From Kryptolebias marmoratus (taxonomy: Eukaryota > Chordata > Actinopteri > Cyprinodontiformes > Rivulidae), in contig NC_051446.1 of assembly GCF_001649575.2 (NCBI RefSeq), positions 18,826,168 to 18,890,167 on the forward strand: a DNA stretch of 64,000 nt. Direction: 5' to 3'. Position numbers and translations under genes: made by a program. Below are positions 1 to 10,960 of this stretch, in pieces (position 1 is the stretch's first letter; each line of letters opens with the position of its first letter). Below the pieces are notes generated by a model. The model made no database searches and was not told where the DNA came from. It saw only the letters and a program-made list of their open reading frames with translations.

Positions 1-226
1 GCATTTTTGTGTTTGGCAAGATTGCTTTACTGTGGCAGCCATCTTAAATCAGGCTGCCTCCAAAAGTTAACCCCTTGTAGAATTCAACCCAACAATTAGT
101 TTCCAGAAGCTTCAATAAAATCTGTTTAGTGATTCACAAGAAATTTTGCTAATAAAGACAAACAAAAGCACACGCACAAACATTATTGCACTAACTTCCC
201 CTACGGTAGCGGGTGATAATTAAATC
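1..226 (+). repeat. Dispersed repeat family Y, copy 1 (3' part)
   Basis: The stretch carries the landmark order shared by five other places in this window. First comes a 'ggcagccatctt' block, then 'agcttcaataaaatc', then 'ttttgctaa' followed by an A/C-rich run. It closes with a G/C hairpin-like end around 196-222 ending in 'gggtgataatt'. The best parallel is 34440-34625, where the same order ends in 'caggcgataatt'. The 5' part lies outside the window. The family resembles a common teleost interspersed repeat, but I cannot assign a database name. No open frame is kept. Its orientation is called from the position of the hairpin end. Confidence 0.6.
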
Positions 227-902
227 TGTAGCTGTTCAAGCTTTGGACTTTTTAGCAGCTGAACTGATTCTTTTTCCATGTTAAACCCTCTCGACACCAA
301 AATAAGCTTATTTTTTTTCCAATGATAGGATTTGCATTTGCCCATTTCCTCTTTACTGACATGCTGTGCGCCTCGCTATTGTCCACTGGCATCGACCACT
401 GGTTGTACTCCAAGTAATTATGGTCATATTCTGCTGCTGCTTTTAATGTTATTGAGCCACATGTCAAAGAGCAGGCGACTCTCTTCCGTCTCTGCAGGTC
501 ATGTAATCTTGTTAAAAGCCTTCATGGTTTTAGGATTATGTTATTGAAACGTCACTTAATTGGATAAACATTTTTCATGCCGTAAACACCCGGCACAGTG
601 CTCTGTTTAGTCACTGTGGATATTGTTTACACGGCAGGGGGGATTTATGTAAGTGGAACTGACTCTGTAAACAGCGGCTCCCACTAGAGGCTTCACGTGA
701 AAAGCAAGGCGAGAGTGAACACTTAGCCTACATATCAGAGCGGCGGACATGAGCCTTGCGAGAGGGGAGTGAGCATGTCGGTGACAGGGCTTAATTAATA
801 TGAGGAATTGCCTTTGTGTCCCGGTAAATGACTTGAGCAGGAGCTGCTTTGTTGTTTAAACCCACTCAGCTGAGTGTTTTGTTGTGATTTTTTTTTCTCT
901 AT
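227..902. other. Noncoding stretch with a candidate conserved island (545-870)
   Basis: No gene is seen. From about 545 to 870 the sequence is of balanced composition and free of repeats. It includes an E-box-like CACGTG at about 695-700 and TTAATTAAT at about 790-799. Short overlapping frames on both strands near 250-550 have no recognisable domain and are treated as chance. Enhancer function is inferred from composition only. Confidence 0.25.
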
Positions 903-933
903 TTTGTATGTGTGTGTGTGTATTTGTGTGTAT
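903..933. repeat. Short imperfect TG microsatellite
   Basis: An interrupted run of TG dinucleotides, with a TATTTG break in the middle. Too short and broken to be more than simple sequence. Confidence 0.7.
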
Positions 934-1580
934 TAAGCTGTAACCTGCCAATATCCCTGCATAGGAAACACCAGGCAGGTCTGAGCAGTCAAATTTTCAT
1001 CCTCTTGATTGAACTTTATCATTTATCGCCTTCGTTCTTCACTTCCTTTTCTCTCCAGGCCCTCAGATGTCATTTGCTCCAACTCACGTTCATATCCGTC
1101 TCATTTAAGGGCTCATTTTTTTCCTCTGCAAATTGTTATTTATGGAATTTTGTTTGTTCTCAGGCATCATTACTGACAATACAGCTAATAGCAATCATTT
1201 GTTATTCTGTGCTTGTGCTGATGCTGAGGATGGGGGCAGTGAAGTGAGAATACTCATTTGGAGGTTGAGGAAAGTCTTGACAGGGCCCATTTATAATAAG
1301 ATCATTCTGGAAAGTCCGGCCTATTAATAACCCTCCATTGCAGTCTAATTAGTGCTCCCTGATGTAAACGAGTGTGAATCATGGAGCTTGTGATTTTCTG
1401 CTGTAAAGATCATTGTTGGTGTCATCCATTTTTTTTTAAACTGCTAAACTGGAGAAGCTAATGTTATGGATTAAATGAAACATACTCTGTTGTTGTGGAT
1501 TTGTTGAGTGCTGTAATTGTCTACATCTGTCCTGTGCATTTTTAGCTGTCTTTGTTTTGATTTTAGACTGTGAGGTCATC
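934..1580. other. Noncoding, nothing recognised
   Basis: Unique-looking sequence of mixed composition. The 111-codon frame at 912-1247 starts inside the TG tract, is rich in Leu/Ser/Phe, and shows no domain, so it is not called as a gene. Confidence 0.5.
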
Positions 1581-1623
1581 AGGATTTGCTTACCCAACAC
1601 TTGATGTTGGGTAAGCAAATCCT
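1581..1623. repeat. Perfect 19-bp inverted repeat with 5-base loop
   Basis: The left arm (1581-1599, beginning AGGATTTGCTTACCC) and right arm (1605-1623) are exact reverse complements, separated by CTTGA at 1600-1604. No base is mismatched across 19 pairs, so the structure is either young or maintained. A transcript of either strand would fold into a strong hairpin. It is not flanked by an obvious target duplication and is not part of a recognised transposon end. A local template-switch event during replication is the simplest explanation; a small hairpin RNA is possible but the stem is shorter than a usual pre-miRNA. Confidence 0.95.
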
Positions 1624-2215
1624 AAAAATATGTCCTCCTAAAATACGACACTTGTTATGATGGAAAGATTTTATATTCAGTTAAGTTGTTGACAAAAGAC
1701 TGCGAGAGTTTTTCCAGACTTTTATTTCAATTTTTATCACTCACTTTGTTTTTAATAGATAAAAAAATATCTTGAATAATTTTAGAACCTACTATAACCT
1801 AATTATAAACTAGATCATTTTTATTGTGTCCTGATATGTACAAGCCTAGAATTGAAACAGACTGGATTTTTCCCCCTCATGGGTATGTGCTATATATGAA
1901 ATTGAAAATGAATGATCAATCTAGAATAGCTAAAATCTAAATGTTGATTCTTTCAGAAATTCTTCACTAAAAAGATTTTTACTGAAGTCAGATAAATAAA
2001 TTGTAATTCAGCCCAATATAATCCACAAAGCTTTAATATAAAGTGCCTCTTCTCTAAATATCACTAAAACATCCAGTTTCAGCAACTCACTCCCTGTTTC
2101 TTCCTTTTGTCGTTCTCCTGCTTCAAAGTACAGTTGACTTGCGCTTTATCAAGTCTTAATTAGTGATACATTTTCTAACCCTGATGTCTATTGATGTATT
2201 TGAGAAGAAAAGACA
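1624..2215. other. AT-rich noncoding, nothing recognised
   Basis: AT-rich sequence with short A and T runs. No frame, repeat family or structured element could be supported. Confidence 0.5.
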
Positions 2216-2720
2216 AATTGAGCCGTTGCCTGACCTGAGAGCCAATCCTTCGCGAAACTGGTCCCCCCTCTTTACCTTCCCGTCTTTCTCAATCTCACCT
2301 CGTTTCACATCCCCCATCGCCCCCCACCCCCAGCCTTATGTGAGGCCAAGAGTGGTTTGGAGAAATGAGGTGCAGCATTAGTGTTTTTTTGCTTGCCTGT
2401 GCAATAGAAAACACTGCACGTCAGGGGCTCCGTCAGCAGATCGGGTAGATGCAGATGGGAGGTGAAAAAGCTCCCCAGTGGCAGTCGGGCCGTGCTCGGA
2501 TGTGATTGCAGCAGCCAGGATGAAGTCAGCACTGACAAAGTGCGCCCCGTTGATGGATGGACAAAGCCGGGAACTGGATGTGAGAATGGATGGGGCCAGA
2601 GTGGAAACTTAACACAGACAAACAAAATGAAAGACAGAGAGGAATTACCTGCTAAAGCATTCCGGCAGTACGAATCCCAGAGCAATTTACCTACTGCTAA
2701 CTGAGCACAGGAGGGCTGTT
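2216..2720. other. GC-balanced island, possible regulatory DNA
   Basis: More GC-rich than its flanks, with a C-run at 2310-2332. The minus strand is open for 177 codons (2305-2838), the longest gap-free frame in the window. It is Ser/Pro/Leu/Cys-rich with no domain, signal or splice context, and the plus strand is open in the same place, which is usual for GC-richer DNA. I treat it as noncoding; a lineage-specific exon cannot be excluded. Confidence 0.25.
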
Positions 2721-3289
2721 TGCATCGGTTCAACTGCACCTGACAGCAGGAATGGCTTTTATCGAAGACGCCTGGTTTCACACTGTTGTTTTTATCACTG
2801 ACCATTTTCACAGACAAATTTATACATATTAAGTACAAGCATGTAGTTCCTCACGCAAACGTTTTGCAAACACAAAGATGGTTGCATAGGCCTGCATAAA
2901 CTTGCACAGGACAAATGGCTGAATAGGTTCAACTTGATTCAATTGTTACACTTTTTTGCATAGTGGCTAGGAAAAAAAGACATTAACAAATTACAGTCAT
3001 GGGTTTTAAGATAATCTTCCTCTTCCACTGTCTTCAAGTAATTCATAACACTTAGATTATAAAATCAACACGGGGGAGCAATAAGGAAATGAAACATTGG
3101 GTATTTTGCTCTTAAAATAACTTTTGAAGATAACAGATCAAATCTTGTTGGTTTATTCATTTTAGCATCACATCAGTCTAAATTTTGGTCTTAAATTGTT
3201 TGCCTAAACACAGTTCAATTAATTCTATTCTAAAGTGAACTGTAAAACACAAGATATTTTAGGTAATTCATGGCCTGAAAAAGAAACTA
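2721..3289. other. AT-rich noncoding, nothing recognised
   Basis: Low-GC sequence without open frames, repeats or strong hairpins. Confidence 0.5.
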
Positions 3290-3730
3290 ATAAGCCCTGA
3301 AACTCAGGGCCAATAACCTTCCCAAATCCAAGACCTCTGTGGAGGGTAGAGGAGTTTGCTCCCTTATTGGGGAATGAATTCTCATTACCATTGCACTAGC
3401 ACTACGTTAAATGTCAGTGTTGCTGCTGGATGGGGTCTGCAAGATTAAGACTAATGCTGTTGGCCTCAGGAACTCCGATTAGAACTATTCTCATTAATCA
3501 GAGTCACAGAGATGGAAGCAATTTAAAGCCCCGGTCCTCTCAAAGCAAGGGGCAGGGCAGCACCCTGTCAATGTAAAGGGACAATGCACTCATGCCCATT
3601 TGCTATCCCTTTATTAGGATGCCAAGGGCATGTGAAGGCCAGTCACCCCCATATCCTCTCTCCTAATTAATCTGATCACAGATTATCTCTTTGAGACAGC
3701 AGACAACAGAATGTCAGATTGAGTTAATAA
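3290..3730. promoter_or_regulatory. Candidate conserved noncoding element
   Basis: Balanced, repeat-free sequence flanked by AT-rich DNA. It holds many homeodomain-type cores: CATTAATCAG at about 3492-3501, CCTAATTAATCTGATC at about 3661-3676, and GTTAATAA at about 3723-3730. It also has a GGATTA-type site in the reverse direction. No frame is open. This composition and motif density are typical of developmental enhancers in vertebrate gene deserts. The call is inference and rests on no alignment. Confidence 0.35.
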
Positions 3731-4884
3731 AAACTTTGGTTTTATTAGTTTGTACCTGAAAGTCTGTGTTGGGCTGCTGTGCTGAAAGTGAATAAACAGT
3801 GCAAAAAATCCGAACTGGATTCTGGGAATCAAAAGAAGCTGGATGGAGATACTAACAAACAGCCAGCATATACATCACCCAAAGTCAACAGAGTCAGGGT
3901 TGGTGCTTTGAGTCCCAGAACTCAATATTCACTTTTAATTTATCATTTCAGTCTTGCATTCACATTGAAAAAGGCATTTTAGTAGCCCCAAAGTGGCACT
4001 TTTGGAAAGCAGGTTCCAAAGTGAAAAATCTTGACATGCCACACTTGCATTTTTGAGTGAAGAGCCAAATGCATTATAAAATTAAGTCATAGCCCCATTT
4101 CTAATCTAACATCTGACCCGAGAGGATCATCCTCTTGTTCTTGTTTACATTTCATACTCATTGCACAAGCCCTATGTGAGTGCTCCACACCTTATTTTCT
4201 GTGTTTGGTGTATTTTTATGGCATTGTCATATCACCACATACAGGCCTGGCATAATTTCTACAGCATTTTGAGTTATTTTCGGGGGTTTCGGTGTAAATA
4301 AAAACATTTCTAGAAATGGTTTTGGGTTCACAAAGACAGTTTTTAGAGACAAAGGTAAAAAATTTTGTAAAGGGCAATCCCTCAAATAGAGGTGCATCAA
4401 AAACAGTTATTCATCCAGGGTGTTTTTTTTTTTAATTAAACCTTTATGGTGAAAAATAAAATACCCAAAATGATATTGGCTCTCTGGGTTTATTACAAAG
4501 TGGAAACATATGAAACTCAGAAAATGCCAAGTATGCAAATAAAAATCACAACTGAGGAAAGATGTTCCTTGATTTATTAAATTGCACACATAGATTTGAA
4601 ATCTTTCTTGTGTTTAGTAAATCTATGTATAATTGCTTTTAAAGCACAGAGATTTCTACATTCTGGCCCTCATCTGTTTTGTAGAAATTAAAAATCTGGT
4701 CAGATGAATTGGTTTTAGATTTTGCTTTGGAAGAAATGGACACTGTTTGCTCCAGACAAAAGATACAGTGTGTAATCTTGACAGTTACACAGCAGTAAGT
4801 ATAGAAGCCAATCCGTGATCAGATGGAGTTTTATCTGATTTTGGTTCACTTTACACTTCCATGATGGCAGCAGTAGTGCAGAAA
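3731..4884. other. AT-rich noncoding, nothing recognised
   Basis: Long AT-rich stretch with a T-run at 4422-4432. The last about 100 bases may already belong to the decayed transposon that follows, whose left boundary I could not fix. Confidence 0.45.
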
Positions 4885-5130
4885 TTTAGGTTTTACAGCT
4901 ACATGTTCATGCTTTTTTCAACAAGATAATGCTTAACCTTATTTTGCATGGCATGTCTGTAAAAGAGGAGTTTACAGGCATCAGACTGGCCCACCTACAG
5001 TCCTGACCTGTCCCACTGAAGCATGTGTGGAGAATTTTGAAGGGTTGTATGAACGTACAGAACATAAATCAAAAGGGGGAGTGTATGGCAACAAACGTAG
5101 GTAAAAATCCTCACACAAACTGACTTTTAA
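4885..5130 (+). pseudogene. Decayed Tc1/mariner-type transposase fragment (DDE region)
   Basis: Two blocks of the plus-strand translation match the C-terminal catalytic half of Tc1-type transposases. At 4916-4945 the frame reads FQQDNA followed by a stop, the block around the second catalytic Asp. At 4981-5016 another frame reads SDWPTYSPDLSH, the block leading to the third catalytic acid. The family has a conserved Glu-containing stretch just after this, but here there is a stop, then SMCGEF, which keeps the spacing of the usual W/G residues. The two blocks are in different frames and separated by stops, so the copy is dead. The N-terminal DNA-binding half and the terminal inverted repeats were not found. 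Type is assigned from the motifs; the subfamily is unknown. Confidence 0.7.
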
Positions 5131-5369
5131 TAGTTGTTTTAAGGTGAGAACACTGCAGTTTTTTGTATAAAGCAAAACCAGTTGTGTAGTTTATATTTAC
5201 ACCAGGTCAGATTTATTTTAGATTTTCCGCATTTTAGCAAATATATATATTTATTTAAACACATTATCTTGGGAGTTCTTTCTGCATTTGTGTCCAAGGT
5301 TATCTGTTTTAGTTTAGTAACAGGAGGGCAAAGGCAAGCTTAGAGGTTTAAACGGGATGCACTTTGTGT
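5131..5369. other. AT-rich noncoding, nothing recognised
   Basis: Short AT-rich linker following the transposase fragment; may include its unrecognisable 3' remainder. Confidence 0.4.
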
Positions 5370-6200
5370 TTGGTTCTCAATTAGCACCTGTCAGAAGAGA
5401 CAAGGTGCTGTGCTCACCCTTTCTCTGACACCCAGTAGATGAGCTCCTTTTTTGTAAACCACTGGGGAAGGAAACGGCTCCTTGGTGGGAGTCAATGTAT
5501 TCTGTAAACAGGGAGGCAAACGGGAGTGAATCTCTCATAAATCTTGCGGTGTAGCGGTATCATTTCCTTCAGCCGACCTTGGCAAGGTTGCAGGATGGGA
5601 AGCCCGGGTGGCGAGAGAGGGGGAAAAAAAACATCATGTGATATACGAGCCAGCAGAACGGGGTGCGCCATGAATCAAAGTGGTCTGTGATTAGCTGTGA
5701 AATCTTACACATGTGAACTCTCCCTTCGCTGTTGCTCATCATCCGGACTATTTACCTTGCATCTCCTTTGATCTGACAGCCAAGGTGTCTGAGTGTGAAA
5801 AGCTGAGAACATGAATCTTGTTTGGTCTGAGATGGTTGAATATTTTTTCTGGTAGATCGTTTCCTCCAGGTAGAATAATCGAGCACATTTTTCTTCCCTC
5901 ATTTGCCTTTCAAACAAATACTTATCAACAGGCCATGAAGTGATCAATGAAGATAATCCATCCGGGAGCCTGTCGATATGGTAATGGCTCTTTTTCATCG
6001 TTATTGCTACACAGCCATAAATCATTTGCTTTACCAGAATGCTTAGCAGCTGTTGCAACAGTACAGTGGTTGTGTGGAATAAAGTGCTGCCTTTCGTGAT
6101 TAATGTCTCAGCATTGTGCTGCATTGCACGCTGATTGTTTTCAGATTTTGTGAGAAAGCTGGGTGGATTGTATATCAATAAGCCAAGAGCCATCTAACAA
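5370..6200. promoter_or_regulatory. Candidate conserved noncoding element cluster
   Basis: About 800 bases of balanced, repeat-free sequence. The segment 5930-6140 is dense in homeodomain and PBX/MEIS-type cores (GATCAATGAAGATAATCC, CATAAATCATTT, GTGATTAATG). The minus strand is open for 162 codons (5705-6193). That translation shows no recognisable domain and no compositional bias typical of coding DNA, so I regard the open frame as a by-product of few TA-containing triplets in this island. Confidence 0.35.
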
Positions 6201-6929
6201 AAAGGTAGGCTGCAGGTACATCATGCTCACCTAATCAATGTTTCTGTTAGGTTTTGTTAATGGTACAATCATACAAAGTCGAGCTCAGTGGATAATAAAG
6301 GAACAATTTGTACTAAAATTATAAACAGAGACAGCATAGAACCGCTGTCGTTCTTGAGGTGATTGACAAGTCTTTCTGCTCCATTCATGATTGAAATGTA
6401 TTGATTTTGTTTGCTTTTAAGTCTGTTTACAACAGCAATATTGACATTTAGAGGTAATAAATTTTTAGCATTTATTTGTGTTGTTCAGCTAGGGTGTAAT
6501 TTCAAATATTAATTTTCTCAGTCTGTCAAGCAAGCATTTTAGGCTGATTGATTTATTTGTCAAAAGTTGTATTTAAGTATTCAAGTGATTTTATTAATTG
6601 CAATCATATCATCATGTGCTTACAATTACACTTCAGATTGGTGAAAAATAACAGAATAGAAGTCCAGTTGTTTTTGTTTAACTTTTTTTTGGATTCAGAT
6701 TGAGTAGTATCAGTTTGGGTATTATTAATAAAGTTTGTTTTAGTTTACTAGAGGTCAAAAAATTGACCTCTTTTAAAAATTGGATAAAATATCCACTTCT
6801 GTGGGAATTTTGAAAATAATGACTGAAAGTTTACACTTCTGATCCTTCTGATTATAGTAGTTACCTGATTTCTCAAGAATTTGCGCTTTTTGATACTATA
6901 AATGTTTTTATTATTTCAATAGGCAATTA
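6201..6929. other. AT-rich noncoding with a small inverted repeat
   Basis: AT-rich. The only structure seen is a perfect 9-bp inverted repeat, AGAGGTCAA at 6750-6758 and TTGACCTCT at 6763-6771 with an AAAA loop. Its arms contain the nuclear-receptor half-site AGGTCA, arranged as an everted or inverted pair around a short spacer. Chance is the default reading. Confidence 0.5.
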
Positions 6930-7150
6930 TGATGACTGCATGCTATAACGGTTAGCACTGTTGACTTCCTGCAAGGAGGTCTCTTGTTTGAATTCAGTGG
7001 TCTTTATGTGAGGAGTCTGCATGTTTTTCTTGTGCATGTTTGAGTTTCCAATGGGTAATCTTCTTCCTCCTAATGTCCAACAATATACCTGATTAATCTG
7101 TGATTATACACTTGCAACCCTGAACAGGATGAAGCAGATTTGAAAGATAA
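6930..7150 (+). repeat. Decayed tRNA-derived SINE
   Basis: The order of landmarks matches the tRNA-headed SINEs common in teleosts. A box-A-like segment (CTATAACGGTTAGCACTG, about 6943-6960) is followed by a box-B-like segment (about 6979-6995, TTGTTTGAATTC). Then come the 'gagtctgcatgtt' body block, a 'cttcctcctaatgtccaa' block and a terminal 'ccctgaacaggatgaagcag' block. All are diverged by substitution, so the copy is old. The exact ends and target duplication could not be found. It is not a functional tRNA gene: the acceptor stem cannot be paired. Confidence 0.7.
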
Positions 7151-7286
7151 ATGTGAAAAGAAAGAGAGCATACACACTAAAATCGTACACAGTAGTTGAC
7201 ATATTCTGCTTGTAGGTATCTGAAAAGGCGTCCAAGAAACTGAACAGATGATGGTTTATGTAACGCAACCATCAACATGCCATATA

Positions 7287-7627
7287 TGTTAGAGCAGAGG
7301 TCCCCAACTCCCGGGCCGTGGCCCGGTGGATTGTATTCTTTGTGCACTTTATATTTGTGGTGCATCTTATTTTAAAGGGCACGTTTAAACATCACCATAC
7401 TGACCAGAGAACATTAGGGGGAGGAGAGGGTGTTATTCATGTTGATAACGCAGTACCAGGACGCAGCTAACAAAGCTGCGAGGACACGTTGGATTTACGT
7501 TTATTATGTTTTAAAAAATACCCCCGTTTTCATGACGGTCGTATCATTTTATTTTGTTGTATTTATTCGCCACACCTTTAAAGGCCGGTCCATGGAACTA
7601 AAAAGGTTGGGGACCGCTGTTTTAGAG
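7287..7627. mobile_element. hAT-type miniature transposon with intact ends and target duplication
   Basis: The element runs 7295-7619 (325 bp). Its terminal inverted repeats, CAGAGGTCCCCAAC at the left and GTTGGGGACCGCTG at the right, match at 13 of 14 positions. It is bordered by an 8-bp direct repeat, TGTTAGAG at 7287-7294 and TTTTAGAG at 7620-7627 (7 of 8). Eight-base target duplications and CAG...CTG ends are the hallmark of the hAT superfamily. A G/C palindrome lies just inside the left end (7310-7328). No transposase is encoded, so it is nonautonomous and must have been moved by a relative elsewhere in the genome. The near-intact ends suggest it is younger than the other repeats here. 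Orientation is arbitrary. Confidence 0.88.
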
Positions 7628-8560
7628 CATTGAATTTTACGATAAGTGTCCCAAATGAGGATGTCATGCAGGTTGTATTAGTGAGCATGATCTGTGCAGC
7701 AACTGTGGCGCTTTTAAAATGCAACAAAAGAAATCAGTGTTGCATGAACAGATTTCTGTCTGAAAAATGGAAACTTATTTGATAGTTAATACTACTTTCA
7801 CTAAAGTAATTTATTTAAATTATTTAATGGTTGATTTCATTGTTAATTAGGAGTTATTTGTCTGCGGCCTGGTTAAACTCCTGGCAGATGTGGCACATTT
7901 ACAAAACACATTCGAGATCTTGTCTGCAGCCTTGTAGTACAGCTTGTTCAGCCAAACCTCAGAGTGAACTTAATTTATTTTGGCCTTGTGCTCAAGAGAC
8001 ACAGGAAGGACTTGCAGACAAAGGCCGAGTGAGGAAAGAAAGACAATTAAAAGTGATAGCACTCGTCCACACGAGTGTCAACAGCAGCCAAAGTGGAAGC
8101 AATTTATTCAACCAATCATCCAAGTACATGAAGTGCACCGGTGTTCTGCTGCTGCTGCATTGGGATGCTGGAAAATGTGACAGTAGTTTCCTCACCATGA
8201 ATCACTAGAGGCGGGATACTCTATGGACGCAAAGTAGATTGTACATTGTCCTGATAATTTAAATCCTGTTATGGATAATGTCGGATAATGCCGCCTTGAA
8301 AATTGAACATGACACTCAAGCGATTTATTATCCTTGTATTCTTCACCTTGGATATCGGATTGTTTGTCTTACCATATCCTTTTGATCCTGTAGAAGGTGC
8401 ACTCCTGATGCATGCATTTTTCATTGAGTGCAGATTGGAGTTGTGAAGAAATGGATAAGACTAAATGAGAACAATGGGGGGGATGATGAAGATGATGTAT
8501 GTGTCTGCAAGCACAAAAAAGGGATGGTTGGAGTTGCACTAACTGGTGCTAAAATGCTTT
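7628..8560. other. Noncoding, mixed composition
   Basis: No supported gene. A frame of 125 codons at 7831-8208 has no domain and is overlapped by open frames in two other phases, so it is not called. A perfect 7-bp inverted repeat (CACTCGT at 8060-8066, ACGAGTG at 8071-8077) is noted; it is short enough to be chance. Confidence 0.45.
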
Positions 8561-9480
8561 CAGATGTCACGAGACGAGAGAGAGGCCGTATTTATCTGGG
8601 GTGAAATACCTCTGCATCAAGCTGTGAACGCTATTTAATGTCAAAGCAGTTAAATCTTTCATGATGCAATTCATCACGTCGTAATTTTAACCACAGGACG
8701 CTCTGAGTCAGACAGTTTGCAGATGTGAAGCCGTTCTCGGGGTAAGAAAACAACAGCCATCAAATAAATCACCGAAACGGCTTTTTCTGAGCTCCTTTGA
8801 ACGAACAAAGCTTGTAATCATTTCCAACGTGATACCTCGTTAAGCTCGTGCCATTTGTATGAGTTAGTGTGAAACCAAGAGTTCCTCTTGACCCAAAGGC
8901 CTTTCATACCGTAGCCTCTTTCTGTCCAGCTGCTTTTCAGGCCAAGCTGGTGATTAAAAAAAGAGCACAACAAATAGGCCTTCTTTCAGCCTATTCTCAT
9001 TGTTGTGAAGACTTTTCCTCCCCCTTTGGTCCTGTGCTGACACCAGGGCAGGCCTTTGGTCTGATTTAAGACCCTGGCCTGCTGATGACCCTGTTTGCTG
9101 CTCCCTCCCTCCCTGGCCCTTATCTCTGGTTTTAGTTTAGCTTGACTTAGGGAAATGCCCTCTCATTCTCTCCACTGTTCATTAATCCAGCGAACAATGA
9201 AAAGAGCTGAGCATAAAGGGGCCGCAGTCTGTAAATCTTTAATGTTGGGCTTTTACTTTTTCGTCCTCTGTTTTACGAGGCCAGAGCTTTCGTCATAAAC
9301 ACATTTTGAAATATATTTTGGGTCTGCTCCGTTCCGAGAGAACAGATTATTGCTTCCAGAGTTTCACAGCTTTGTTAGCACATTATCTGTTTTCCTGTCA
9401 TGAGCTGGGAATCGTAGTGATCCTGACTTTCCTGCTCTTGACTTTTTGGCATCGAAGTGATGATTCATGCTCCAAATGAA
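8561..9480. promoter_or_regulatory. Candidate conserved noncoding region
   Basis: Balanced and repeat-free, with several ordered blocks such as 8740-8870 (including GCTTGTAATCATTTCC) and 9120-9300 (including TTCATTAATCCAGCG). No splice-flanked frame was found. Regulatory role is inferred from composition and homeodomain-type cores only. Confidence 0.28.
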
Positions 9481-10538
9481 CGTCATTACTTTGAGACAAA
9501 TAGCCAGCCCTTGACCTTGACACTGAAACTTTTTTTTTTTTGACAGAGATATGTAGCTTCTAAATACACTAATATATTATTTATGTGCCCTCAGCTTAAT
9601 GCCTTTGTTGTCTCAGCACATACGAAGGCCGGAGTTGTGGCCTTGAGCCAAGTGGTGGCACATTTTATCACACTTTCTCATTCTCATGTATAATTAAAAA
9701 ACCTAAATTACATGCCATGTACAAAATTATAATGCTGTAGGAAACCGACTACATGGAAATTTATTTTCTTTTCCTTGAGTGACAAGAAATCAATTAATCC
9801 TGATTTATTATTTTATGCTGGACAGGCTGTAGGCTCCAGGAGAGAGAGGATGGAGATTGGCTACAGCTGTTCTCATTGGCGCAGCCATATATTATAGCCG
9901 GCATGTGTGACAGCTTTGGAGGAAAATGGCTGAGGGGTATCAGCCAGGTGACTTGTGTGTAAAAAGAATAACACTGAGGCATACAAACTGTTTTCAGAAC
10001 TGCTGTAAGATTTGTGATAGTAAAAGAGGCCCTTTACTGCCGCACCGCATGAACTGTGGGTTTCTCGTATATTTTCTTCCAACAGCAACTCTCTGTCATG
10101 GTTTAACATGAAGATCTCCACAACTCGTGTTATTTTCTATCTGTGGCAGGAGATATAGTTGTACAAGTCCTTGAGATTGGACCCTTTTTTAAAATTTGTT
10201 TTTCTTTTTTGCTGCAAAAATTATTAATGACTTTTTGTGCTTTTAAGATTTTTGTCCCTCCCTCCCCCGCCCCCAAATTTTCTGCTTAAACTGCATGACC
10301 TTTATTGATTTATTGATTATTGATTGGTTTGTATGTAGGAGCTGCAATTTTAGACTGTTGTCACAGGCAAAGCTGCAAGTATAAGACATCGATTGGTACA
10401 AACATTTCTGTTCAGACTAGGAATGTGACCATAAACAAATATTTGTATCCCGGCGAGCTCGATTTTTATAATAATTGCAGTAGTGAAAAACTTGTGAGAA
10501 GATGGCACCAAGTTTCATTGTTCTTGTTTTCTGAAGCT
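9481..10538. other. Noncoding, AT-rich with a T-run
   Basis: Contains a T-run at about 9529-9541, a C-rich run near 10258-10274, and otherwise unremarkable sequence. The short frames on both strands at 9794-10121 overlap one another and lack domains. Confidence 0.45.
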
Positions 10539-10960
10539 GTAGTTCAAATCTTTTGATTTGGGGTTTTGTGGGAAGGGTATGAACAATCTTACCTGTTGCA
10601 GATGGCTCTTTGAACGGCTTCCATTTGGAAAAATAGTTTATTGTGACCAGACTGATAAGCTAACAAGTACTGCTGGGATGGCTGTCTTAAAACTCCAATC
10701 TGAAACATTTCATAACAATTTATGCAAACACTATTTTATAAACCTTTACAGTCAATTTTGCACAATGCTTTTATTTACATAGAATTCTATAGTTTTTTTT
10801 GCAAGTGCAAATAGCAGCAGCAGCTAGCTGCAGCACTTCTGGTACAACCTGGGACAGCTCCAGGAAAAATGTAATAAAATTTAATTATATAATGAACAGT
10901 TTTGAATCATTATTACAGACTGGAACTGTTATACACATTAAATGTGAAAATCAAAGCATT
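10539..10960 (+). repeat. Dispersed repeat family X, copy 1
   Basis: The left end begins GTAGTTCAAATCTTTTGATT, the reverse-complement relative of the right ends at 50589-50602, 53817-53842 and 63662-63690. It is followed by 'ggttttgtggg', 'cttacctgttgcagatggct' and, 260 bases in, the core 'gcaagtgcaaatagcagcag' at about 10801-10820 and 'gcacttctgg'. The same core appears at 50280 and 53592. The right end is lost or too diverged. The design (inverted ends, no coding capacity, about 0.5-0.6 kb) is that of a miniature inverted-repeat transposon or solo element; the superfamily is not determined. Confidence 0.6.

Noticed and set aside
2305..2838. Minus-strand open frame of 177 codons
   Set aside because: Longest gap-free frame, but no domain, signal peptide or splice context; the opposite strand is open in the same place and the island is GC-richer, which lowers stop frequency.
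5705..6193. Minus-strand open frame of 162 codons
   Set aside because: Lies in a motif-rich noncoding island; the translation matches no family I know and has no exon borders.
6750..6771. Nuclear-receptor element from paired AGGTCA
   Set aside because: The half-sites are inverted around a short AT spacer in AT-rich DNA with no other support.
6930..7010. Functional tRNA gene
   Set aside because: Box A and box B-like segments exist but the acceptor and anticodon stems do not pair; fits a SINE head.
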